Of a stretch of 64,000 bases of DNA, positions 44,053 to 53,081 are shown piece by piece. Made by a program: the position numbers and the translations under genes. Each line of letters starts with the position of its first letter. Positions within the stretch are counted from its first letter, which is position 1. Below the pieces are notes generated by a model that ran no database searches, was not told where the DNA came from, and saw nothing but the letters and a program-made list of their open reading frames with translations. Where the stretch lies: the NCBI RefSeq assembly GCF_016862915.1, contig NZ_BONW01000033.1, forward strand, positions 1 to 64,000. Direction: 5' to 3'. This DNA comes from Plantactinospora endophytica. Lineage in GTDB: Bacteria; Actinomycetota; Actinomycetes; Mycobacteriales; Micromonosporaceae.

Positions 44053-44623
44053 TCGCGCGGTAGCGCAGTCCGTCGAGCAGCAGGTCGAGCAGGCGCCCGG
44101 CCTGGTCCCGCTGGTCCGGCTCGCCGACGGCGAGGGAGATCCCGCCGAGGCTGGCCAGTACGTCGGCGGCCGGGACGTCCGACCGAAGTGTCCCGGTCTC
44201 GGCACCGGCGGCCAGCAGGCTGGTGATCGCGCCGGTCAGCCGGTCCCGGCTGTGCGCGAACGGGTTGCCGCCGGAGGCGATCACGGCGCGCAGCGCGTCG
44301 GCCATGCCGCGCTTGGTGCCCAGGTAGTCGACGAAGCGGTCCAGCCAGACCCGGGTCGCCCGGTCCGGCGGCAGGCTGCGCAGCAGTTCGTCGACGGCGT
44401 CGCAGAGCCGGTCGAGTTCGCTGCGGTAGGCCGCCTCGACCAGCGCCTCCCGGGTCGGGAAGTGCCGGTAGAGGGTGCCGATCCCGACGCCCGCCTCCTT
44501 GGCGATGGCCTCCAGGGTCGCCTCCGGCCCGTCCTGCGAGAACGCCCGTACGGCCACCTCCAGCAGCCGGTCGCGGTTGCGCTGTGCGTCGGCCCGCAGT
44601 GGGCGCTGGCCGGTGGCCGCCAC
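44036..44623 (-). CDS. TetR-family transcriptional repressor
   Basis: This 195-residue repressor has the TetR helix-turn-helix RDRLLEVAVRAFSQDGPEATLEAIAKEAGVGIGTLYRHFPTREALVEA at residues about 19-62, then a ligand-binding domain of the TetR_C SbtR-like kind. GTG at 44623 has GAGGAG 5 nt upstream. It is divergent from the SDR gene; two identical-type inverted repeats between them are likely its operators. The ligand may be the SDR substrate. Confidence 0.92.
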   Translation of the reverse strand: MAATGQRPLRADAQRNRDRLLEVAVRAFSQDGPEATLEAIAKEAGVGIGTLYRHFPTREALVEAAYRSELDRLCDAVDELLRSLPPDRATRVWLDRFVDYLGTKRGMADALRAVIASGGNPFAHSRDRLTGAITSLLAAGAETGTLRSDVPAADVLASLGGISLAVGEPDQRDQAGRLLDLLLDGLRYRATGTDG

Positions 44624-44702
44624 GGCTCTCCTCGTCAGGTCTGGCGCGTACCGGACCGGTGGCGTGGCTCACACACCGGACCCGGGGATGCGGTTGGCAA
44701 CC

Positions 44703-44745
44703 GGAGGCTCCTCCGGTTAACGTGATTCGTAGTGGAGGTTCCTCC
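44703..44745. promoter_or_regulatory. Paired TetR operators
   Basis: GGAGGCTCCTCC (44703-44714) and GGAGGTTCCTCC (44734-44745) are two GGAGG-YT-CCTCC inverted repeats with starts 31 bp apart, about three helical turns. They fill the TetR/SDR divergent region and fit cooperative binding of two repressor dimers. Confidence 0.75.
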
Positions 44746-44806
44746 GCTTCACATCATACCGGCCGGCCCACCCCGACCAGCAGCACCGATCAAGGACGGG
44801 ATGATC

Positions 44807-45751
44807 ATGAACGCACCGCAACGCATCAGCACGCCGTTCTCGGCCGAGTCCACCGCCGCCGAGGTCGCGGCCGGAATCGACCTCACCGGCCGACGGGCCG
44901 TCGTCACCGGCGGCGCCTCCGGGATCGGCGTCGAGACCGCCCGGACGCTCGCCGGGATCGGCGCGGAGGTCACCCTCGCCGTCCGGGACCTGGCGGCCGG
45001 CGAACAGACCGCCAACGAGATCACCGCGACCACCGGCAACGACCGCGTCCACGTCGCGCCCCTGGACCTCGCCGACCGGGCCTCGGTCACGGCCTTCGTC
45101 GCCGCCTGGGACGGCCCACTGCACCTCCTGGTCAACAACGCCGGGGTGATGGCCGCGCCCGAGACGCGTACCCCGGAGGGCTGGGAACTCCAGTTCGCCA
45201 CCAACCACCTCGGGCACTTCGCCCTCGCCACCGGACTGCACCGGGCACTCGCCTCGGCCGGCGGGGCCCGGGTCGTCTCGGTCAGCTCCAGCGCGCACCT
45301 GCGCTCGCCGGTGGTCTTCGACGACATCCACTTCGCCCGGCGGCCGTACGAGCCGTGGGCCGCGTACGGGCAGTCCAAGACCGCCAACGTGCTGTTCGCG
45401 GTCGAGGCGACGAGCCGCTGGGCCGACGACGGGATCACCGCCAACGCGCTGATGCCGGGCGGGATCCGGACCAACCTCCAGCGGTACGTCAGCGAGGCGG
45501 AACTCGACCGGCTGCGCGCCGAGGCGGGACCGTCGGCGTTCGTCTGGAAGACGCCGGAGCAGGGCGCCGCCACCTCCGTACTGGTCGGCACCTCGCCACT
45601 GCTCGACGGGATCGGCGGCCGGTACTTCGAGGACTGCGCCGAGGCGGAGCCGCACCGGCCGGGCACCCGCAACGGCGTCGCCGCGTACGCCCTGGACCCG
45701 GAGGCCGCCGCCCGGCTCTGGGCGGAGTCGGTCCGTACCCTGGCCGGCTGA
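44807..45751 (+). CDS. SDR oxidoreductase, retinol-dehydrogenase-like
   Basis: This 314-residue SDR has TGGASGIGVETA as the cofactor loop near residue 33, NNAGVMA, VSVSSSAH and YGQSK as the active-site Ser-Tyr-Lys set, and a long C-terminal extension typical of retinol-dehydrogenase/WWOX-like members. It likely reduces or oxidises a lipophilic carbonyl or alcohol. ATG at 44807 or 44801 are both possible; AAGGA lies 10 or 4 nt upstream. The divergent TetR gene should repress it. Confidence 0.87.
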   Translation: MNAPQRISTPFSAESTAAEVAAGIDLTGRRAVVTGGASGIGVETARTLAGIGAEVTLAVRDLAAGEQTANEITATTGNDRVHVAPLDLADRASVTAFVAAWDGPLHLLVNNAGVMAAPETRTPEGWELQFATNHLGHFALATGLHRALASAGGARVVSVSSSAHLRSPVVFDDIHFARRPYEPWAAYGQSKTANVLFAVEATSRWADDGITANALMPGGIRTNLQRYVSEAELDRLRAEAGPSAFVWKTPEQGAATSVLVGTSPLLDGIGGRYFEDCAEAEPHRPGTRNGVAAYALDPEAAARLWAESVRTLAG

Positions 45752-45813
45752 CCCGCACCGCGACCGCCGGGCCGCCGGGTCGTCGGATCGCCGATGTGCG
45801 ATCGCAGGGGCCA

Positions 45814-45862
45814 CCGCCCGGGCCGCCGACGGACCGGTGGCGTCCGTCGGCGGCCCGGGCGG
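45814..45862. terminator. Perfect 20-bp bidirectional hairpin terminator
   Basis: Arms 45814-45833 and 45843-45862 are perfectly complementary over 20 bp with a 9-base loop. It sits between the converging SDR and membrane-protein genes. Confidence 0.85.
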
Positions 45863-45878
45863 CAGCCGTCAGACCCCG

Positions 45879-46301
45879 TCAGACCCGGGCGGTCGGCGAG
45901 TCGGACCGGTCCGGCGCCGGCACCGCCGGGGCGGGCCGGGTCGCCGGCACCCGCCCGGCGGCGATCCGGCCGAGCAGCACCGCCAGTACCACGCTGGGCA
46001 GGATCAGGAAGACGTGGTCGACCGGGAACTCGCCCCGGACCACGTAACTGAACAGCGACGTGGTGAAGACGGCCGCCGCCCAGGCGTACGCGAAGAGCAT
46101 CGCCGGTACCGCCACCCGCCGGGGCAGCAGCGACGAGCCCAGTGCGAAGACGGTCACCAGCAGGTCCGGGACCAGGAACAGATTGTCCGACCGGACCGCG
46201 CCCGAGGTCGCGAAGTACCAGACCATCACCACCGTCAGCAGAGCGGCGGTCCCCCGTGCGACCGCCACCGTGTCCACCCGCCCGAACCCCGGACCAGCCA
46301 T
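45879..46301 (-). CDS. Small four-helix membrane protein, unknown function
   Basis: This 140-residue protein has four hydrophobic stretches (residues about 12-30, 42-60, 63-85, 93-113) and a Pro/Ala-rich C-terminal tail. I recognise no family. ATG at 46301 has GGGAGGGA a few bases upstream. It lies 137 bp downstream of the response regulator gene on the same strand and could be controlled by it. Confidence 0.7.
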   Translation of the reverse strand: MAGPGFGRVDTVAVARGTAALLTVVMVWYFATSGAVRSDNLFLVPDLLVTVFALGSSLLPRRVAVPAMLFAYAWAAAVFTTSLFSYVVRGEFPVDHVFLILPSVVLAVLLGRIAAGRVPATRPAPAVPAPDRSDSPTARV

Positions 46302-46438
46302 CGTCGTCCCTCCCCGGATCCCGTTGCCGACGAGGACGAGTCTGCGGTCCGCGCGCCGGCCCCGGAAGCGAGCCAGCCCGCCCCCGGCACCGGGCCGGCC
46401 ACACCCACCGGGTGCGGCTACCCGTACCCGCCCCCTTC

Positions 46439-47086
46439 TCAGCCGTTGAGGTAGCGGAGTACGGCCAGCACCCGGCGGTGGTCGTCGGGCGAGGCGGGCA
46501 GGGCCAGTTTGGCGAAGATGTTCGTACAGTGCTTCTCCACGGTCCGCTCGGCGATGTCGAGCCGTTCCGCGATGGCCTGGTTGGTCCGGCCCTCGGCCAT
46601 CAGGGCGAGGACCGCCCGCTCCCGTTCGCTCAGCCCGCGCAGCGGGTCGTCGTCGCGGTCCCGGCGGCCGACGAGCTGGTCGATGACGACCGGGTCGAAC
46701 GCGGTACCCCCGGCACCGACCCGCCGGACCGCCGCCGCGAACTCGGCCAGGTCGGAGACCCGGTCCTTGAGCAGGTAGCCGACCCCCCGGGCGCCGCCGT
46801 CGAGCAGCTCGACGGTGTAGCTGACCCGGACGTACTGCGACAGCACCAGCACCCCGGTCGCCGGATGGCGGCGGCGGATCTCCCGGGCCGCCCGCAACCC
46901 CTCGTCGGTACGCGTCGGCGGCAGCCGGATGTCGACGACGGCGACCTCGGGGCGGTACCGGGCCACCCCGGCGAGCAGCGCCGTCGCGTCCTCGACACCG
47001 CACACCACCGTCAGGCCGGCCTCGGTGAGCAGCCGGACCAGCCCCTCCCGCAGCAGCGTGTTGTCCTCGGCCAGGGCTACCCGCAC
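46439..47086 (-). CDS. NarL/LuxR-family response regulator
   Basis: This 215-residue regulator has a receiver domain (VRVALAEDNTLLREGLVRLL; phospho-acceptor Asp in VAVVDIRLPP; K in YLLKD) and a C-terminal LuxR helix-turn-helix (LSERERAVLALMAEGRTNQAIAERLDIAERTVEKHCTNIF). The GTG start at 47086 overlaps the histidine kinase stop by 10 bp, so the two are translationally coupled and form a pair. Confidence 0.92.
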   Translation of the reverse strand: MRVALAEDNTLLREGLVRLLTEAGLTVVCGVEDATALLAGVARYRPEVAVVDIRLPPTRTDEGLRAAREIRRRHPATGVLVLSQYVRVSYTVELLDGGARGVGYLLKDRVSDLAEFAAAVRRVGAGGTAFDPVVIDQLVGRRDRDDDPLRGLSERERAVLALMAEGRTNQAIAERLDIAERTVEKHCTNIFAKLALPASPDDHRRVLAVLRYLNG

Positions 47087-48714
47087 GGCAGCACCGCCCG
47101 GACCCGGGTACCGCCACCGGCCGGGCTGACCAGCTCGAACGAGCCACCGGCGACGGCTACCCGATCGGCCAGCCCGCGCAGCCCCGTACCGCCGGCCGGA
47201 TCCGCACCGCCCCGGCCGTCGTCCCGGACCTCCACCACCAGCCGCCCGTCGTGCCGGTCGAGCCGCAGCTCGGCCGTTGCCGCCGCCGCGTGCTTGGTGA
47301 CGTTCGCCAGCGCCTCGGCGACCACGTAGTAGGCGGTGGTCTCCACCTCGGCCGGCAACCGGTCCGGCAGCTCGTCCGGCAGCTTCAGCGGTACCGGCGA
47401 CAGCGCGGCCAGCTCGCGTACCGCGCCGGGCAGGCCGCGCTCGGTCAGCAGCGGCGGATGCAGCCCCTGGGTCAGCGCCCGCAACTCGGCCAGGATCGCC
47501 AGCGTGCCGCTCCTGGCCTCGGCGATCAGCGGTACGGCCCGGTCCGGATCGGTACGCAGCACGGACTCCGCCAGGCCCAGCGTGAGCGGAATGGCCAGCA
47601 ACCGCTGCTGTACGCCGTCGTGCAGGTCCCGTTCCAGCCGTCGCCGTTCCGCCTCGCCGGCCCGCAGCAACGCGAGCCGGGAGTCGGCGAGTTGCCGCAG
47701 CCGGGCCCGCAGGTCGGCGGTGAGCCGCTCGTTCTCCAGCGCGAGTCCCGCCGCCGCACAGGTGGCCTCGATCAACTCCGGCTCCTCCGCCAGCGCCCGG
47801 TCGTGCACGAGTATCGCGATCGGCTCGGTCCCCCGGTCGATCCGGGTCACCGCCCGGTCCGCACCGTCCCGGTCCGCACCGTCCTCCGGCGGGACCACGG
47901 TACGGCCGTCGAGGTCGACGTACCGGCCCGACTCCGGCGCCCAGTAGCCGATCCGCAGGGTCGGGTCGTGCAGTGCCCGGGCCAGCGTCGACTCGATCGC
48001 CGCCGGCCGGGGTACCGCGTGCAGCCGGACGACCAGGTCCGCGACCCCGGCCCGGTCGAGCCGGCGGCGCAACAGCCCGGCCAGGTAGCCCAGCGGTACG
48101 GCCACCAGGGCGACCTGCAACGCCACGGTGAGCGCGACGACGTCCCGACCGGCGATCGTCGCCGGCTTCACCGTCACGAAGAGCGCCACCGCCAGCACGG
48201 CGGTGCCGAAGACCGGGTTGAGGTACCGGCGCCGGAGGGCGCTGCTGCGCCGCCAGCGGACGAGTAGCAGTACCACCGCCGCCGAGCCGCTGACCAGGAT
48301 CGCGACGATGGCGACCGCCCCGACCGGCGGGCCGGCGTCGGGCAACCCCGGGTCGGCACCGGACGGCCAGGTTCCGCCGGTTCCGCCACCGTCCGGCCCG
48401 ACACCGGGCACGGCCAGCAGGGCGACCACGGCGACGCTCAGGTAGGCCAGCCCGACCACCAGGCGCGGTGTCGGCGTGCCGAGTCGTCCGGTCGGAAAGG
48501 CCACCACCAGGTGCACCAGGACGGCCGCCCAGCCGGCGGCCCGGATCACGGCGAGACTCTCCGGCAGCGCCAACGGCAGCGGGAGCTTGGCGAACCACCA
48601 CGACAGGCCGACGGCGACCAGCAGCGGGCCGGTCCGGTTGCCCGGCCGGGCCCGCCAGCCGAGCAGGCCCGCCGCCACGAAGCTCAGGCCGACACCGATC
48701 GGGACAGCGAGCAG
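47077..48714 (-). CDS. NarL-type membrane sensor histidine kinase
   Basis: This protein of about 545 residues has six or so N-terminal hydrophobic segments (to about residue 200), a GAF-like region, and a HisKA_3 dimerisation helix with the phospho-acceptor His in RRRLERDLHDGVQQRLLAI. The HATPase_c domain follows (VVAEALANVTKHA, VEVRDDGRGGADPAGGTGLRGLADRV). The start is uncertain: CTG at 48714 has GGAGG exactly 7 nt upstream, but CTG starts are rare; no ATG or GTG is in frame before the tRNA fragment at 48834. Element integration may have removed an original 5' end. Confidence 0.82.
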   Translation of the reverse strand: MLAVPIGVGLSFVAAGLLGWRARPGNRTGPLLVAVGLSWWFAKLPLPLALPESLAVIRAAGWAAVLVHLVVAFPTGRLGTPTPRLVVGLAYLSVAVVALLAVPGVGPDGGGTGGTWPSGADPGLPDAGPPVGAVAIVAILVSGSAAVVLLLVRWRRSSALRRRYLNPVFGTAVLAVALFVTVKPATIAGRDVVALTVALQVALVAVPLGYLAGLLRRRLDRAGVADLVVRLHAVPRPAAIESTLARALHDPTLRIGYWAPESGRYVDLDGRTVVPPEDGADRDGADRAVTRIDRGTEPIAILVHDRALAEEPELIEATCAAAGLALENERLTADLRARLRQLADSRLALLRAGEAERRRLERDLHDGVQQRLLAIPLTLGLAESVLRTDPDRAVPLIAEARSGTLAILAELRALTQGLHPPLLTERGLPGAVRELAALSPVPLKLPDELPDRLPAEVETTAYYVVAEALANVTKHAAAATAELRLDRHDGRLVVEVRDDGRGGADPAGGTGLRGLADRVAVAGGSFELVSPAGGGTRVRAVLPCG

Positions 48715-48833
48715 GGCACTACCTCCGCAGGTGGTAGTCGCGCGGAACTCGACGGTATCGCCCCGGGACGACCAACTGGCATCCGCTGACCTGGCACGCG
48801 GCGGTCGCTGCGGCGATAGCCGCAGGTCACCTC

Positions 48834-48881
48834 TGGTGGGCCGCCTGGGATTCGAACCCAGAACCCGCGGATTAAAAGTCC
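48834..48881 (-). other. 3' fragment of tRNA-Lys(UUU): element attachment-site scar
   Basis: Read on the minus strand, these 48 nt give the tRNA from the anticodon stem onward: GGACTTTTAATCC (anticodon UUU), the T-arm CTGGGTTCGAATCCCAG, the 3' acceptor half GGCGGCCC and ACCA. The 5' half (acceptor 5' strand and D-arm) is missing: after AGTCC the sequence departs from any tRNA. Such 3' fragments are left when an element integrates into a tRNA gene. Since integration restores the intact tRNA at the far end, the element should lie to the right. Bases 48882-49140 contain no gene I can support. Confidence 0.85.
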
Positions 48882-49140
48882 AAAGTAGAAGGCATACTGA
48901 TCCAAAGTCGACTCTATCGCAAAACGCATCCCACCGCAACCCGCCAGTTCCAACCGCATCCCGGCACGTCCGCACAGGTCCTAGCCGTGTATAGGCCGCC
49001 ATCCAAGTCAATGGATGCGCTTGACCGCCTCGCAGTGGCCACGGAATCCGGCTACATCGCGCAACTTCCATACCACCTCCCTGGCGTCCGAGCACCCACG
49101 GAGCATCTGGAGCCGCCTGACTAGCGGTAGTTTGTCAGCT

Positions 49141-50578
49141 TCATGGTGGCAAATATAGATTCAGGGCGTGGCCATGCGCTACGGCGTTGAGCAGTTGCTG
49201 GAGTTCGTCGGGTGGTGGCTTGTTGGTCCAGGCTGTCCAGCAGCGGTGCAGCAGGAGCCACGGGGTGAGCCAGGGCGGACCGCGCGTAGCGCTTTGGACC
49301 AGCTGGGCTGGTCAGTCGGCGGCCCGGCTTCGGCGCCCCCTCTCTCCGGAGTTGTCGCGGGGCGGCTCCGGAGCGGGGGCAAGGGTGTCGTTTGTGGATG
49401 GTCGGTCGAACCAGGTGTCCCAGCAAACGAAATGCGCAGTTCACCAGTGTTTGGTGACGGCGGAGCGCGGTGGCGGAGCGGACTTGGAGGTCGGCCCAAC
49501 CGAGTTCGTCCTTGACCTGTTTATAGCTTTGCTCGATCCAGTGCCGGATCCCGTAGATGCGCACGACTTCGGTCAGGTTCGCCGGCTCGTGGGCCGGATC
49601 AGGAGTGTCGTGCGGGCCACCGGGTCGGGGCATGTTGGTGGCCAGGTACCAGGTGGCCTTGTCCGGCAAGGTTTCCGGGTCGGTGGTGGCGACCACGAGG
49701 CGGGTGCGCCCATCGGATCCCCACCAGCCCAATTGGGCGTCGGTGGCCCACCAGGTGCCGGTGCGCCCGTCGCGGAACCGGCGCTCGACGGGTGCCAGCC
49801 GCCGGGATCGCCGGGACCATTCCATGGCACGGCCCGGGCGGCGTCCTTCGGGGTGTAGGCCTCGGCACCGTACTGCCAGGTGCCGCGGGCGGGCTTGAGG
49901 GCCATGACAGAGCCCCAGCCGCTGGTACGCAGTTCGGCGCGTTAGGTCGTCGTGATCGCAGTAGAAGCAGTCCGCCACCACCGCCCGGCACGCCACACCG
50001 GCGGCGCGGGCCTTGGCGACCAGGTCGGCGGCGATCTGCAGCTTGGTCCGGAAGTCGGGATCGGCCCGCTTCTTCGCGAAGCGCGACGCGGGGGTGTAGG
50101 GCTCGGCGTGCAGCGGATAGTAGAGGCGTTCGTCGGCCCACATGGTGCTCACCGTGACGGTGCCGTTGTCGGTCTTGCCGTAACGGCCCAGCCACTGCCT
50201 GCCAACATGTGCCGTCGCGGTGCCGTCCTTGCGGTCGCCGGAGTCGTCGGTCGCGATCACCCCGCGCGCGTGCGGCGCGGTCGCCGGATCGTTGACCAGC
50301 AACTCCAGCCGCCGCCAGTTGACCTCGTCGGCGTTCCATGTCGACTGCGACAGGAAGTACTGCAACCGTTGCACCGCAGCGTGCTGTGCCCCCGCGACCG
50401 GCTCGGACCCGGCCAGGCCGGTCAAGGTCTTGTTCCGATCACGGGGCGGCAAAAGCCCGGTCAGATACTCACGAAACCCTCGCCGCTGCGCCAGCCTGGA
50501 GAACAACTCGTCGAAAGAGGCCGCATAGTCCTCCAACGGACCCGCAGCCGGACGACACGTCGCACGAACCACCAACAC
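49141..50578 (-). pseudogene. Decayed IS701-family transposase
   Basis: A long frame is open here, but the protein is scrambled. N-terminal and central blocks are IS701-like (GVIATDDSGDRKDGTATAHVGRQWLG, VVADCFYCDHDDL, YGIRHWIEQSYKQVKDELGW). Between about 49790 and 49940 the family sequence (MALKPARGTWQYGAEAYTP) lies in another frame, and the true C-terminus (WLTPWLLLHRCWTAW ... HALNLYLPP) lies in a further frame ending at 49141. At least three frameshifts are therefore present, disturbing the DDE core. I could not identify terminal inverted repeats. Confidence 0.85.
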
Positions 50579-50858
50579 CCCACTCGCTCGACAGGTCGCC
50601 TGCCGAATGAAACGCCGTCCGCCACCACCGGCATGCACCACGACCCGGACGACACCACCTCCACGATGCACTCACCGCGCCGGAGCGGACGCACAGCCCA
50701 ACTGCCATGCCGTGAGGAAGGCTGCCCGTGGTGCTCAAGGGAGGGACACCTCGCACGTGGTGACACTGGCTCAGAGCCACGGGGTCCGGGCTGAACTTTC
50801 GGAGATGGTGTCTGACTCGACGACTCCGCTGCGGCTATCCCTTCTGCAACTCTCTTGA

Positions 50859-53045
50859 TCAGTTGCCGGGAATGATTCGATAGACGTCGAATACACCGTC
50901 AACGGCCGCCACAGCATCGACGATGCCGCTCAATTTACTTGGCTCGCCGAACTCGAAGCTGAGCTGGCCGACTACAACGTAGTCGAGCGTGGTGGTCATT
51001 GTGACGGATAGAATCTTGACCGGCTCTTCGGAAAGCACTCGAACTACGTCTGCCATAAGCGCGTCTCGACTGAAGGCCTCGACTTGTATAGCCGCGATGA
51101 ACATCGAGGCAGTGGTCGGTTTCCACCTAACGTTGACAACCCTCTCTGCCTGCGCTCTCAACCCCTCCGCCATCGCGCAGTCGTCACGGTGGATGCTCAC
51201 CCCACTGAAGCGGGTAACAAAGCCGAACACGGTATCTGGTGGCACCGGGGTGCAGCAGCGGGAAAGCTTGATCCACACGTCACTGGCACCCTCGACCACC
51301 ACACCTGGGTTGCAGGCGTCACGGGGGCGCTGTGAACGGTCATCGACCGCGACCTCGGCGGAGCCCTCGGCAGCGTCCCCTTCACTTTCGTAGCCCGCCT
51401 CCAGAATTTGCACCACGGACTGCGCGGAGACCTGATTGTTACCTATTGCGGCATAGATCGAGGCGATATCGACCAGCCGTAGGTCCCTGGCGGCAGCCTC
51501 AAGATTGTCCCTGGTTAGCATCCGCTGCAACGACATGCCCTGCTTGCGCATCGCCTTGACGATCGCGTCCTTGCCGGCCTCGATCGCCTCCTCGCGCCGC
51601 TCCTTGTTGAAGTACTGCCGGATTTTCGCCCGCGCTCGAGGACTCTTGGTAAAGCCCAGCCAGTCCTGAGTCGGCCCGGCCGTACTGGATGTTGAGGTGA
51701 TGATTTCGACCAAGTCGCCGTTGGAGAGCGTCGACTCCAACGGCACCAGCTTGCCGTTCACCCGCGCGCCGATGCACTTGTGCCCCACCTCGGTGTGCAC
51801 CGCATACGCGAAGTCCACCGGCGTCGAGGCGGTCGGCAGTGGTAGGACGTCCCCCTTGGGGGTGAGAACGTAGACCTCCTGGCTGGACAGGTCGAAGCGG
51901 AGCGCGTCGAGGAACTCGCTCGGGTCGGCCGCCTCACGCTGCCAGTCCAGCAACTGCCGCAGCCACGTCATCTCGTCGATGTGTGCCGGCGGGCCGACGA
52001 CCGTCTCGCCCTTCTTCTCCTTGTACTTCCAGTGCGCCGCGATGCCGAACTCCGCCGTACGGTGCATCGCGTACGTCCGGATCTGCATCTCGACCGGCTT
52101 GCCACTCGGCCCGATCACCGTGGTGTGCAACGACTGGTACATGTTGAACTTCGGCATCGCGATGTAGTCCTTGAACCGACCCGGCACGGGCTGCCAGTTC
52201 GCGTGGATCACACCGAGCGCCGCGTAGCAGGCGACCACGCTGTCGACCAGGATGCGCACGCCGACCAGGTCGTGGACACGATCGAAATCACTGCCCCGCC
52301 CCATGATCCTTCGGTGGATCGCGTAGAGGTGCCTGGGTCGGCCGGTGGTCTCCGCCTTGATCTTGGCGGACCGCAGATCGATCTGCACCTTCTGGGTCAC
52401 CTGCCTCAGCAGCGCCTCACACTGCGGCTGGTGCTTCTCCAACAGCCGTTGTATCTCCGCGTAACGTCTCGGAAGGAGGTTCGCGAAGGCTAAGTCCTCC
52501 AGCTCCCACTTGATGGCGTTCATACCGAGCCGGTGCGCCAGTGGCACCAGAACCTCCAGCGTCTCCTTGGCCTTCTGCTCCCGCTCGGTCACCGGCAGGA
52601 AGGTCAACGTACGGAGGTTGTGCAATCGATCCGCGAGCTTTATCACCAGAACCCTGGGGTCTCTGGTCAACGAGACGATCATTGCTCGCGTGTCCGCAGG
52701 GTCCGCGTCAGCGTCAACTCTCATTCTGTCCAACGTCGCCGTACCAGCCATCAAAGACATGACCTCCCGGTCGAACGCACCCGAGAGATCCTGAGTACTA
52801 TCATCACAGTCATGCAGAAGCGCGACGACAATGGTTGCCGTGTCCATGCCCAGGTTGGCGAGGATCGTGGCGACAGCTAGCGGATGGACTATGTAGGGGT
52901 CGCCCGACTTCCGATACTGCCCCGTATGGAAGCGCGCAGCGAAGTCGTATGCACGGGCTATCTGTCTCGTGTCGGCATTCGGATGGCTGGATTTGTGGGT
53001 TTCGATCAATGGCTCCAGTACTTCACTGATTCTCCTGGAGCGCAC
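50859..53045 (-). CDS. Rel-type (p)ppGpp synthetase with altered hydrolase motif
   Basis: This 728-residue protein has the long RelA/SpoT layout: HD hydrolase (about 25-150), synthetase (about 215-345), TGS (about 385-450) and C-terminal ACT. In the HD domain, H54, H78-D79 and N143 are kept, but the usual HDTVEDT reads H78-D-C-D-D-S-T, so the catalytic Glu-Asp pair is Asp82-Ser83. The synthetase motifs RFKDYIA, YQSLHTTVIGP and EMQIRT look intact. This suggests a net alarmone maker. GTG at 53045 lacks a clear ribosome site. It starts 36 bp after the trypsin-NACHT gene, so it is probably its operon partner. It is likely additional to the chromosomal housekeeping Rel. Confidence 0.88.
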   Translation of the reverse strand: MRSRRISEVLEPLIETHKSSHPNADTRQIARAYDFAARFHTGQYRKSGDPYIVHPLAVATILANLGMDTATIVVALLHDCDDSTQDLSGAFDREVMSLMAGTATLDRMRVDADADPADTRAMIVSLTRDPRVLVIKLADRLHNLRTLTFLPVTEREQKAKETLEVLVPLAHRLGMNAIKWELEDLAFANLLPRRYAEIQRLLEKHQPQCEALLRQVTQKVQIDLRSAKIKAETTGRPRHLYAIHRRIMGRGSDFDRVHDLVGVRILVDSVVACYAALGVIHANWQPVPGRFKDYIAMPKFNMYQSLHTTVIGPSGKPVEMQIRTYAMHRTAEFGIAAHWKYKEKKGETVVGPPAHIDEMTWLRQLLDWQREAADPSEFLDALRFDLSSQEVYVLTPKGDVLPLPTASTPVDFAYAVHTEVGHKCIGARVNGKLVPLESTLSNGDLVEIITSTSSTAGPTQDWLGFTKSPRARAKIRQYFNKERREEAIEAGKDAIVKAMRKQGMSLQRMLTRDNLEAAARDLRLVDIASIYAAIGNNQVSAQSVVQILEAGYESEGDAAEGSAEVAVDDRSQRPRDACNPGVVVEGASDVWIKLSRCCTPVPPDTVFGFVTRFSGVSIHRDDCAMAEGLRAQAERVVNVRWKPTTASMFIAAIQVEAFSRDALMADVVRVLSEEPVKILSVTMTTTLDYVVVGQLSFEFGEPSKLSGIVDAVAAVDGVFDVYRIIPGN

Positions 53046-53081
53046 GCTGGCTGATTCAGGCCGGCGTCGAGCGAACAGCCC

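Noticed and set aside
48879-48908. TCCAAAGT direct repeats next to the tRNA fragment as integrase arm sites
   Set aside because: Only two 8-bp copies; too little to support, and no integrase in the window to relate them to.
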